Assembly: GCA_035524275.1 (NCBI GenBank)
Contig: DATKPC010000043.1
Location: 1 to 64,000, forward strand
DNA from: DATKPC01 sp035524275
GTDB lineage: Bacteria > Pseudomonadota > Gammaproteobacteria > Burkholderiales > Burkholderiaceae_F
Direction: 5' to 3'
DNA: 64,000 nt
Shown: positions 26,740 to 34,321 of the stretch, one piece after another
Layout of the letters: the number at the start of each line of letters is the position of its first letter
Numbering within the stretch: position 1 is the first letter of the stretch
Notes under the pieces: model-generated
The model's input: only the letters and a program-made list of their open reading frames with translations
Database searches by the model: none
Told to the model about the DNA's origin: nothing
Translations under genes and position numbers: made by a program

Positions 26740-29700
26740 ATGACCACGCGCCTGCGCGTCGAACACGTGACGCGCGCGATCCGGAGCGTGCTGGGCCGCC
26801 GCATGCTCATCCAGTACATCGGCGTCGCGCTCTTGCCGGTGATCGTGCTCGCCTTCTTCTTCTACGCGCAGGTGAGCAGCGGCCTGCGCGCGGCGCGCGA
26901 TCGCGAACTGGCCGAGGCGGCGCACGCCTTCGCCGATATCGTCAAGGAGCGGCTCGCGTCGGCGCGTCGCGTCGTCGACGCGGCCGCCGCCTCGCCCGAC
27001 GGCGCACTGCCGACGCTTCTCGCCGAACGCGAGCCCGGCGCGTTCCAGGCGGTGGCCGTCGTCAGCCCGGGCGGCAAGCGCCTGGCGGCGCGCGGCTATG
27101 CCGGAGACCTGCCGCCGATCGACGCGGAGCTCCGGCGCCGGCTCGACGCGGACCAGCTCGCCTGGCGGGTCACGAGCGGGCGAGCCCCGCGCGTGATCAT
27201 GTTCCGGGCGCTGGCCCCCGGCCGCTCGGAACGGGCGATCCTGGCGGCCGTCGTGGACCCGCGTTACCTGCTCGGCGCGACGCGGGCCGGTCCGGCACAG
27301 GTCGACTTCTGCATCGCGTTCGCCAACCAGCTCGTCGCCGGCTGCACCGGCGCGAGCGCGGGCCTTCCGCAGTCGGTCCTGCGTGAGGCGGCGCAACGCG
27401 GCGTCGACGAGCCGGTGCGCTGGAGCGACGGCGACGACGCGTATCGCTCGAGCGCGGTGATTCCGACGTTCGACACGATCGAGCCCGACGCGTCCTGGAT
27501 GGTGATCGCGACCCAGGCGGAGACCTACGCGCTCGCGCCGGTGCGCGCCAGCGCCTCGCGATTCTTCGGGTTCGCCGTCGCGGTCTCGCTGCTCGTCATC
27601 GCGCTCGTCGCGCGACAGGTCGTCGGCTTCGTCGATCCGCTCGAGCGGCTTCTCGCCGGCACGCGGCGCATCGCGCAGAACGACTTCACCGCGCAGATCC
27701 CGGTGCAGGGCAACGACGAGTTCGCGCGGCTCGCACAGGCCTACAACGAGATGGCGCGCGGGCTGGGCGTGAACTTCGCGGCGCTCAATGCGCTGTCGGA
27801 AATCGACCAGACGATCCTCACGAAGCCGGACATCGCCGAGGTCGCGCGCAACGCGCTGCGGTACGTCCGCTACACGTCGGCCGTCGACCTCGTGGTGCTG
27901 GGCATCTTCGAGGGCGAGGGCGTGAAATCCATGCGTCTCTACGCGCTGCGATCCAGCGGCCGCAGCTGGCTGGACGGCACGGTCGTCGACGTGCCGGTCG
28001 AGGCGCGGCAACGGCTGGCCGTGATGCCGGAGGCGAGCTGGTTCGATGCGCCGCCGCTGCCGCCCGCGGTGCAGGCGCGGCTGCGCGAGCAGGACGGGAT
28101 CCAGAGCTACTGGATCCACCCGGTGGCGCGTCGCGACCGCTCCTGGGGCGTGATGATCCTGGCGCATGCCATGACGCCGAAACTGTCGGCGGGCCAGGTC
28201 GCGCTGGTGAAGGGCGTCGCCGACCGGCTCGATGTCGCGTTCGCGACGGTCGAGCGCGACCGCAAGCTGCACACCATGGCGCACGTTGATGCGCTGACCG
28301 GCCTGCCGAACCGCACGGCGCTGCTGACGCTGCTGACGCAGGCGTTGGCGCAGGCGCATCGCCATGGCAGCTGCGTCGGCCTGCTGTTCCTCGATCTCGA
28401 CCGGTTCAAGCAGGCCAACGACACGCTCGGCCACGCCGTCGGCGACCTCCTGCTGCAGCGGACCGCCGAACGGATCCGGCACAACGTCCGCGAGGACGAC
28501 ACGGTCGCGCGCCTCGGCGGCGACGAATTCACGATCGTTCTCGGCAGCCTTTCGAGCGCGCGCGACGCCGGATCGGTCGCGAGGCAGCTCATCAAGGCCC
28601 TGTCGCGCCCGTTCGAGATCGAGGGGCACCAGATCCACGTCGGCGCGAGCGTCGGCATCGCGATCTATCCGGGCGACGCGACCGATGGCGACGACCTCCT
28701 GAAGAAGGCCGACACGGCGATGTACAAGGCCAAGGACGAGGGCCGGAACCGTTTCGCGTTCTACGAGGAAAGCATGAACCTGGAGGCGCGGCGCCGCGCC
28801 GAGCTCGACCGCGAACTGCGGCACGCGCTGAAGCACGACGAGTTCCTCCTTCACTACCAGCCGCAGATCGACATGCGCAGCGGGCAAGTCTGCGCGGTCG
28901 AGGCGCTGGTTCGCTGGCGGCACCCGGAACGAGGCCTGCTCTACCCCGACGCGTTCATCACGTTCGCCGAGGAAAACGGCCTGATACCGGACATCGGGAT
29001 GTGGGTCATGCGCGAGGCCTGCCTGCAGCACCAGCGGTGGCGCGAGGCCGGCGTTCCCATCGCGCGCGTGTCGGTCAACGTATCCAACGACCAGCTGCGG
29101 CGCCCGGATTTCGTGAGCGCGGTGCTGCACATGCTGAACGTCGCGCAGGTTCCGAAGGGGGGCATCGAGATCGAGGTGACCGAGTCGATGTTCCTCGAAG
29201 GCGGCAAGACGGCGATCGACGCGCTGAACACGCTGGTGGCCGCCGGCGTCAGCGTCGCGATCGACGACTTCGGCACCGGCTACTCGTCGTTCGGCTACCT
29301 GAAGACGCTGCCGGCCTCGATCCTCAAGCTGGACAAGAGCTTCCTCGCCGGGGCCGCGCCGGGCAACGACGCCGGGACGATCATCGCGGCGATGATCAAC
29401 ATGGCGCATACGCTGCGCAAGGAAGTCGTCGCCGAAGGCGTCGAGCTCGAGGAGCAGCTGGAGTTCCTGCGGTCCCTCGACTGCGAGAAGGTCCAGGGCT
29501 ATTTCTATTCGCGGCCGATTCCGGCCGACGAGGTCGCGACGTACGCGAAGCAGCGCAACGAAAACTACGCGCTCGGCGCCGGCGATGTCGCGAAGGGCCT
29601 GCCCGCGCTGCCGGTGGCGCAGGCGACCGTAGCGGCCGATCCGGTGCCCGACCTGCCGAGGATCGAACTGCAGGACGTTTCAGCCGCAGCCGTTCCCGCT

Positions 29701-30003
29701 CCTGTCGCGGGACCCGTCGCCGACGCGCCGAACACCGCGCCCGCGGTGGCGGCCGCGGTCGCGAAGCCGGCATCGACGGGAGGGGCGCGCACCGCTCCGG
29801 CGCCCGCTTCACGCCCGGCGGACGGTGCGTCGAAGCAGGGCCTGATCGAGGAGGTCGTCCTGGACGAGGGCCTGATCGAGGAAAACGTGCTCGACGGCGC
29901 GGCCGCCACGGACGCGGAGTGGCAGATCCTCTGGCCCGACGGGCCGTTCCGCCGCACCGGATTCCGCACGACGATCACGCCACCGTCTCACCCGTCCTGG
30001 TAG
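26740..30003 (+). CDS. Membrane GGDEF-EAL cyclic-di-GMP protein with HAMP and GAF-like domains
   Basis: A 1087-aa inner-membrane signalling protein. Two transmembrane helices (about residues 24-45 and 270-292) flank a periplasmic sensor; HAMP and a GAF-like region (to about 510) follow. The GGDEF motif is intact at residues 593-597 and EAL at 721-723, with IDDFGTGYSS later in the EAL domain, so both synthesis and breakdown of c-di-GMP are possible. The last 110 residues are Ala/Pro-rich with a near-duplicate GLIEEVVLDE/GLIEENVLDG, an unusual tail. The ATG at 26740 is preceded by GCGGAGG. Its end overlaps the convergent zinc-ribbon gene by 16 bases. Confidence 0.92.
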   Translation: MTTRLRVEHVTRAIRSVLGRRMLIQYIGVALLPVIVLAFFFYAQVSSGLRAARDRELAEAAHAFADIVKERLASARRVVDAAAASPDGALPTLLAEREPGAFQAVAVVSPGGKRLAARGYAGDLPPIDAELRRRLDADQLAWRVTSGRAPRVIMFRALAPGRSERAILAAVVDPRYLLGATRAGPAQVDFCIAFANQLVAGCTGASAGLPQSVLREAAQRGVDEPVRWSDGDDAYRSSAVIPTFDTIEPDASWMVIATQAETYALAPVRASASRFFGFAVAVSLLVIALVARQVVGFVDPLERLLAGTRRIAQNDFTAQIPVQGNDEFARLAQAYNEMARGLGVNFAALNALSEIDQTILTKPDIAEVARNALRYVRYTSAVDLVVLGIFEGEGVKSMRLYALRSSGRSWLDGTVVDVPVEARQRLAVMPEASWFDAPPLPPAVQARLREQDGIQSYWIHPVARRDRSWGVMILAHAMTPKLSAGQVALVKGVADRLDVAFATVERDRKLHTMAHVDALTGLPNRTALLTLLTQALAQAHRHGSCVGLLFLDLDRFKQANDTLGHAVGDLLLQRTAERIRHNVREDDTVARLGGDEFTIVLGSLSSARDAGSVARQLIKALSRPFEIEGHQIHVGASVGIAIYPGDATDGDDLLKKADTAMYKAKDEGRNRFAFYEESMNLEARRRAELDRELRHALKHDEFLLHYQPQIDMRSGQVCAVEALVRWRHPERGLLYPDAFITFAEENGLIPDIGMWVMREACLQHQRWREAGVPIARVSVNVSNDQLRRPDFVSAVLHMLNVAQVPKGGIEIEVTESMFLEGGKTAIDALNTLVAAGVSVAIDDFGTGYSSFGYLKTLPASILKLDKSFLAGAAPGNDAGTIIAAMINMAHTLRKEVVAEGVELEEQLEFLRSLDCEKVQGYFYSRPIPADEVATYAKQRNENYALGAGDVAKGLPALPVAQATVAADPVPDLPRIELQDVSAAAVPAPVAGPVADAPNTAPAVAAAVAKPASTGGARTAPAPASRPADGASKQGLIEEVVLDEGLIEENVLDGAAATDAEWQILWPDGPFRRTGFRTTITPPSHPSW

Positions 30004-30314
30004 AGCCGCAGCCCGCAGCGGCCGCAGGTCGATCGCGGCAGCCAGCCGCTGCCGCCACTTCCGCCACGCGACTGGAAGAACCCCTTGCAACGCGGGCAGC
30101 GGAACAGCGCAACGCGGAAATAGAAGCGAATCACCGCGATCGTCCACGCGCCGACGACGACGCAGGTACCGCCCAGCGCGATTTGCGCCGGAATGGCGTC
30201 CGACCCGAGAAGGATCATGACGACCGGGACGACGATGACTCCTGCGGCGAGCCAGGCAAACAGTCGCGCGCGGTCGTCGCGCAGCGATTTCCAGTCGTTC
30301 GACAGCGTCTCCAT
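29988..30314 (-). CDS. Small membrane protein with C-terminal zinc ribbon
   Basis: A 108-aa protein with two predicted transmembrane helices (about residues 17-37 and 46-67) and a C-terminal Cys-x2-Cys ... Cys-x2-Cys pair (CPRC and CGRC) that should bind zinc. METLSND at 30314 is a reasonable start; the frame extends to 30401. No function is known. It overlaps the end of the GGDEF-EAL gene tail to tail. Confidence 0.65.
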   Translation of the reverse strand: METLSNDWKSLRDDRARLFAWLAAGVIVVPVVMILLGSDAIPAQIALGGTCVVVGAWTIAVIRFYFRVALFRCPRCKGFFQSRGGSGGSGWLPRSTCGRCGLRLYQDG

Positions 30315-30474
30315 CCGATGTGTCCTCGCAACGCCTCTGCGGCATCTTACGAATTGTGTAAGTCTAGCTTCACGCGGGCAAGTGTCAGCAGTACTATCCA
30401 CTGGGTTTGCGCGTCGCGCGATCGGCTTGAGCGCCGCCGACTAGTTGGCGTCCCAGAGGAGAAGGGGAACGATC

Positions 30475-31077
30475 TTGATCTATCCAATCGTAAGGATGTA
30501 CGAAAGCGCCTCGCAGGCAACCGCTGCCGTCGACGCGCTGAAGGCGCGAGGCTTCGACAGCGAATCGATCAACCTCGTGACGCCCGCGGGTGCGGATGGC
30601 GCGCCGGCGTCGCTCGACAGCCTGACTGACGCCATCGCGAAAGGTTGGGTCCTGAAGTCGCAGGCGAGCGCCTATGCGGCGTATGTGCAGCGCGGCCGGT
30701 CGCTGGTCAGCGTCAATGCGCCGTTCGGGGCCGGGGCGAAGGCGACGAAGGTCCTCGACAGCTTCAATCCGGTCGACACCGATGCGGTGAAGGACGGGGC
30801 GGAACCCATCACCTGGGACGAGGCTGCGCCATTTTCGTCCGCGTTCTGGATCCCGCTGCTCGCGAAGGATGCCGCGCCGTTCTCGTCGTTCTGGAATATC
30901 CCGACGCTCAGCCGCTCCGCGACGCCGTTCTCCTCGATGTTCGGCCTGCCAACGGTGTCCAAGTCGCAGCGCGTCTCGACGGGCAGCATCTCGTCGTTGT
31001 CGGGAAAGGCGGGCATCTTCTCGTCGATGCTGGGCCTGCCGCTGCTCTCGAAGTCGAAGGCGGGCGCGCGGAAGTAG
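30475..31077 (+). CDS. Protein with general-stress-like N-terminus and four C-terminal PFSS repeats
   Basis: A 200-aa protein that probably starts at a TTG (30475) preceded by GAGGAGAAGGGG; no ATG is equally well placed. The N-terminal 80 residues (MYESASQATAAVDALKARGF) resemble the short alpha/beta domain of general stress proteins. The C-terminal third, from 30823, is four 16-residue units: AAPFSSAFWIPLLAKD, AAPFSSFWNIPTLSRS, ATPFSSMFGLPTVSKS and AGIFSSMLGLPLLSKS, the last after a 14-residue spacer. The repeats are hydrophobic with Ser/Pro and could lie on a membrane surface. Function is unknown; proximity to puc genes is noted without further claim. Confidence 0.7.
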   Translation: MIYPIVRMYESASQATAAVDALKARGFDSESINLVTPAGADGAPASLDSLTDAIAKGWVLKSQASAYAAYVQRGRSLVSVNAPFGAGAKATKVLDSFNPVDTDAVKDGAEPITWDEAAPFSSAFWIPLLAKDAAPFSSFWNIPTLSRSATPFSSMFGLPTVSKSQRVSTGSISSLSGKAGIFSSMLGLPLLSKSKAGARK

Positions 31078-31086
31078 GTCCGTTCT

Positions 31087-31237
31087 CGGCGTAGCGCCCT
31101 CTCCCCCCGCCCCTCTCCCGCTTCGCGGGCGAGGGGAGTTTCGCCCTCGAAGCTTGAGACGTTGTCACCACGGCTGACGCCGGGACTCCCCTCGCCCGCG
31201 AAGCGGGAGAGGGGCGGGGGGAGAGGGCGCTACGCCG
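31087..31237. repeat. 53-bp perfect inverted repeat (REPIN-like) between convergent genes
   Basis: The left arm 31087-31139 and right arm 31185-31237 are exact reverse complements over 53 bases, separated by 45 bases. Each arm contains its own smaller stem around CTCCCGCTTCGCGGG. The right arm overlaps the last two codons and stop of pucC. Paired REP elements of similar C-rich composition occur between genes in many high-GC proteobacteria, and in this position the structure could end transcription from both sides. Confidence 0.85.
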
Positions 31238-32624
31238 GCACGTGCTGCGCGACGCGACGTACCAGCGGGCTCATCGCCAACAGCGTCGCAAAGAGCAGCA
31301 CGACCTCGAGCGCGTACACCGACGTATAGCCTGTCGCGGCACCGAGCGGCGCGACATCGCCGAAGCTGCCGACGACGTCGCGCATGATGCCGCCGAAAGC
31401 GACGGCGATTCCGGCGGCCGAGGCCTGCACGGCCCCCCAGGCGCCCAGCGCCAGGCCGCGCTGTTCGGCCGGCGCCAGGTTCATCGTCGCGGTCAGGGTT
31501 CCGTGCCCGAACAGGCCGGCGCCGAAACCGATCAGCAACGTACCCGCGGCGAAAAGCGGCGGCGAGTCGAACGGGGCCGCACCGATGACCATCAGGAACG
31601 CGGCGACGCCGACCAGCGCGCCGGCACTCGCCATCCGGAACGGGTCCGCGCCGCGGCTCAGGATCCTCGAGGCGAGGCCGAAGCCGACCAGCCCGCCGAG
31701 CGCCAGCGTTGCCGTGAGCTTCGTCGTCGTTCCGACGGTCAGGTGCAGCACCTGGCCGCCGTAAGGCTCCAGCAGGACGTCCTCCATGCTGAACGCCATC
31801 GTCCCGAGGCCGACGGCGACGAGGCGACGGATCGCATGGCCGCCTTCGCTGAAACGATCCCAGGCCGCGCGGAACGTCGGCTGCTGCCGCGCGACCGCGG
31901 CGGCCTGCGAGGGGCGTCGCGTTTCCTGCTTCCAGAGCGCGAGAATGTTGAGCACCATCGTCGCGACGGCCGAACCTTGGATCACCTGGATCAGGCGTCC
32001 GGGGGTGAAGTCGAAAAGCAGCGCGCCGAAGACGAGCGCGCTGACCAGCATGCCGACAAGCAGCATCACGTACATCAGGCCGACGACGCGTGGCTGCGAT
32101 TCGACGGGCGCCAGGTCCGTGGCCAGTGCGAGGCCGACGGTCTGCGTCGTATGCACGCCGGCGCCGACGAGAAGAAACGCCAGCGCGGCGCCGAGCTGCC
32201 CGATCCACACCGGCGCGTGGTTCGCGTGCCCGCCACCCGACAGCACCAGCAGCGAGAAGGGCATGATGGCCAGTCCGCCGAACTGCACCATGGTGCCCTT
32301 CCAGATGAACGGCACGCGCTTCCAGCCCAGCGCCGAGCGGTGCGTGTCGGAGCGGAATCCGATGAAGGCGCGCAGCGGCGCGAAGATCAGCGGCAGCGAG
32401 ATCATCACCGCGACGAGCGACGCCGGCACGCCGAGCTCGACGATCATGACGCGATTCAGCGTCCCGATCAGCAGCACCAGCGCCATGCCGACGGAGGCCT
32501 GGAAGAGCGACAGCCGCAGCAGCCGCGACAGCGGCAGGTCAGGCGTCGCGGCGTCCGCGAACGGAAGGAAGCGCGGCCCCAGGGATGCCCAGGTGCGAAT
32601 GAGCCGTGCGCTGACGTTGTTCAT
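31230..32624 (-). CDS. pucC: PucC-family light-harvesting assembly / BChl delivery MFS protein
   Basis: A 464-aa membrane protein with about 12 helices. The signatures GFRSDTHRSALGWKRVPFI near residues 90-108 and GFGAGLFGHGTLTATMNLA identify the BCH2/PucC/LhaA family, which assists insertion and assembly of bacteriochlorophyll antenna complexes. It lies downstream of pucB and pucA on the same strand, the classical pucBAC order. The gap of 95 bases to pucA contains a strong stem-loop. The stop codon lies in the right arm of the 53-bp inverted repeat. The start MNNVSAR at 32624 is the first Met of the conserved part. Confidence 0.93.
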   Translation of the reverse strand: MNNVSARLIRTWASLGPRFLPFADAATPDLPLSRLLRLSLFQASVGMALVLLIGTLNRVMIVELGVPASLVAVMISLPLIFAPLRAFIGFRSDTHRSALGWKRVPFIWKGTMVQFGGLAIMPFSLLVLSGGGHANHAPVWIGQLGAALAFLLVGAGVHTTQTVGLALATDLAPVESQPRVVGLMYVMLLVGMLVSALVFGALLFDFTPGRLIQVIQGSAVATMVLNILALWKQETRRPSQAAAVARQQPTFRAAWDRFSEGGHAIRRLVAVGLGTMAFSMEDVLLEPYGGQVLHLTVGTTTKLTATLALGGLVGFGLASRILSRGADPFRMASAGALVGVAAFLMVIGAAPFDSPPLFAAGTLLIGFGAGLFGHGTLTATMNLAPAEQRGLALGAWGAVQASAAGIAVAFGGIMRDVVGSFGDVAPLGAATGYTSVYALEVVLLFATLLAMSPLVRRVAQHVPA

Positions 32625-32663
32625 CGATCCCGCTTCATCGTCGACCGTGCGAGGCGGCGCGCG

Positions 32664-32694
32664 GCGGGGCAGGGATCGCAGGATCCCGCCCCGC
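32664..32694 (-). terminator. Stem-loop between pucA and pucC
   Basis: GCGGGGC (32664-32670) and GGGATC (32672-32677) pair with GATCCC (32682-32687) and GCCCCGC (32688-32694) with one bulged A and a four-base loop. No T-run follows, so complete termination is unlikely. In puf and puc operons such stems protect the abundant antenna mRNA and reduce read-through into the downstream gene; a similar role is inferred here. Confidence 0.65.
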
Positions 32695-32719
32695 GGCGAG
32701 TCTCGTGACTCGCGCCGGC

Positions 32720-32944
32720 CTACTGCGCCGGCGCGGTCTTGACGGGATTCACCGCCACCGTGACCGGTGCATCGATCATGGCCGCCGCAACCGGCTTGGC
32801 CTTGCCCTGCCAGTACGAACTGAACCACGTCGTGTGCGTCAGGACGGCGAAATGCACAAGCAGGGCGATCGCGGCGACGCTGCCCAGGAACAGCGGCAGG
32901 CCGACGCTGGGCTTCACGACAAGCCACATTCCAGCTTGATTCAT
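32720..32944 (-). CDS. pucA: Light-harvesting complex 2 alpha chain
   Basis: A 74-aa antenna peptide with one membrane helix (about residues 14-37). His31 is the bacteriochlorophyll ligand, and Tyr44-Trp45 in WFSSYWQ are the residues that hydrogen-bond B850 acetyl groups in well studied LH2 complexes, so an 850-nm type is expected. The C-terminal 25 residues after the core are Ala/Pro/Val-rich, an extension known from Rubrivivax-type alpha chains. A strong AAGAGGAG ribosome-binding site precedes the ATG, and only 12 bases separate it from pucB. Confidence 0.96.
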   Translation of the reverse strand: MNQAGMWLVVKPSVGLPLFLGSVAAIALLVHFAVLTHTTWFSSYWQGKAKPVAAAMIDAPVTVAVNPVKTAPAQ

Positions 32945-32956
32945 GGTGCGCTCCTC

Positions 32957-33112
32957 TTAATGAAGCCAGGGTGAGTAGATGTACGCAAGGATGTGCGCCA
33001 CCAAGGCGATCGCCCCGAAGAGTCGCGTTCCATCAATGACGTGCTTGTGCAATTCCTCCGCTTCCGGCCATGTCAGGCCTGACGGCCAGACTCGGTTCGG
33101 ATCGTTTGCCAT
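32957..33112 (-). CDS. pucB: Light-harvesting complex 2 beta chain
   Basis: A 51-aa antenna peptide. The conserved EELHKHVIDGTRLF segment and VAHILAY with ligand His40, ending in SPWLH, are diagnostic for LH2 beta chains; His22 is the usual second conserved His. The ATG at 33112 follows GGAGGTATCGCC. It is the first gene of pucBAC, with a leader of about 285 bases from the predicted promoter. With pucA it forms the repeating alpha-beta unit of the peripheral antenna ring in the photosynthetic membrane. Confidence 0.96.
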   Translation of the reverse strand: MANDPNRVWPSGLTWPEAEELHKHVIDGTRLFGAIALVAHILAYIYSPWLH

Positions 33113-33395
33113 GGCGATACCTCCATGAGATGACAGCGAGCATGCTCGTGCTGGACCCGCACGCGGGTAATTCGTGGCAGTACGCGCCACAAATCGGAAA
33201 TGCCACTTCGCTTGCCGTCGGGCGCGGCAGTCTTCCTCGCGGGACGCGACGCAGCGCACCGACGTTGGAACATGTCGCCAAGGTTCATCGAGGTAGGGTG
33301 CTGGAACTTTCGATTTGTTGTCTCGTGGACGTTGACCGCGTTATGAATCGCCCAAACATCCGTCCGAGTTGTCTGATTCCCTATTCTTCTTTGGG

Positions 33396-33427
33396 TGTAA
33401 TTGTAAGATGACAGTCGACGTTGTCAA
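33396..33427 (-). promoter_or_regulatory. pucBAC promoter with overlapping TGT-N12-ACA site
   Basis: On the minus strand TTGACA (33427-33422) is followed after 16 bases by TACAAT (33405-33400), a near-consensus sigma-70 promoter. The -10 lies inside TGT-N12-ACA (33396-33413), the recognition pattern of the PpsR/CrtJ repressors that shut off photosynthesis genes in oxygen. An overlapping repressor site fits aerobic repression. The rest of the 541-base gap 33113-33653 contains the pucB leader and, beyond 33427, nothing I recognise. Confidence 0.75.
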
Positions 33428-33653
33428 TCAAATATGACCTTCCGGTGAACCGATGTGGCGGGCGCGACGATCCCTTTGATTTTCATTGCGTTGGATCAAT
33501 GCTTGCCGGTGCCGATTTGCGCGGTCGGCGCTCGGGTGCCACGGGTCGAGGAACCCTAAGGGGTAAGGGAAGCCGGCGGAGCGCCGCGACGTGGAACCGG
33601 GCGCCGCCGAAGGACGCCGACGGCGCCGACCGCGCCGCGCGTGCCGCTTCGCC

Positions 33654-34019
33654 TCAGCGGCGCCGGCGCGGGCCGCCGATGGAGGCGATGAATTCGCGCC
33701 GCAGCACGCTCTCGGCCTCGAAGCGCCGACCGAGTTGCCCGCAGACGAGTTCGCACAGCTTGTAGGTATTCGGATCCGCTATCCGGTAGAAGGCGCTCGT
33801 GCCCCGCATGCTGCGTTCGACGACGCCGGCCTGCAGGAGCACCGCGAGATGCTTCGACACGTTGGCCTGGCTCGTTCCGAGCGCGCGGGTCAGCTCGGTG
33901 ACGTTCCGCTCGCCGCCGCGCAACTCGTTGAGAAGGCGCAGCCGCGAGGGTTCGGCGAGCGCCCTGAAATAGACGGCGACCTGTTCCAGGGCCGTGCTGT
34001 CGAGGCCATCCATGTCCAT
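33654..34019 (-). CDS. ArsR/SmtB family winged-helix regulator
   Basis: A 121-aa regulator: ALAEPSRLRLLNELR then the recognition helix TSQANVSKHLAVLLQAGVV and the wing SMRGTSAFYRIAD. Two cysteines occur as LCELVCG in the last helix; there is no classical metal ELCVCD box in the recognition helix, so the signal may be redox or sulfide rather than metal. The start at 34019 is preferred; 34097 is possible but overlaps a palindrome. It is in line with the pucBAC operon 226 bases upstream of its promoter, so a role in photosynthesis control is conceivable but not shown. Confidence 0.85.
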   Translation of the reverse strand: MDMDGLDSTALEQVAVYFRALAEPSRLRLLNELRGGERNVTELTRALGTSQANVSKHLAVLLQAGVVERSMRGTSAFYRIADPNTYKLCELVCGQLGRRFEAESVLRREFIASIGGPRRRR

Positions 34020-34089
34020 GCGTTCCCGGCCGCCTTCCGCGTTGCGTGCCGACCTGCCCGGGCCGGGCGGCGCCGGGGCGGTCGAAATC

Positions 34090-34109
34090 GACTCCATTCT
34101 ATTAGAGTC
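34090..34109. promoter_or_regulatory. Putative ArsR operator
   Basis: GACTC (34090-34094) and GAGTC (34105-34109) form an inverted repeat around a TCTATTAGA core, 71 bases upstream of the preferred ArsR start. Regulators of this family commonly repress themselves through such short palindromes. Confidence 0.4.
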
Positions 34110-34321
34110 ATGCAGTAGACGTTGGCCCGCGGGCGTCGTCCTGGCGGCCCCCGCGGCCGTCGATGCCGTCCGTCGTCCGCCGAATCCCGTCCTTTTTCCG
34201 GCATCGGCTGCCTGGCCCGACGCGGATACTCGTCGCCGAGGGCGTTGCGCGGCCGAAGTCGCCGGGTCGCGGGCGCCAAGAACCGGACCTTGCCGCGGGC
34301 ACCGCGGCGCAGCGGGTGTCG

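Noticed and set aside
26605..29409. A 934-codon open frame on the minus strand
   Set aside because: It lies opposite the GGDEF-EAL gene, whose GGDEF, EAL and HAMP motifs are intact; the antisense product has no recognisable motif.
8931..33451. Further TGAACC copies (8931, 12414, 24058, 32821, 33446) as extra ECF promoters
   Set aside because: None has CAAC 16 bases downstream, and several lie inside coding sequence; I therefore do not count them in the regulon.
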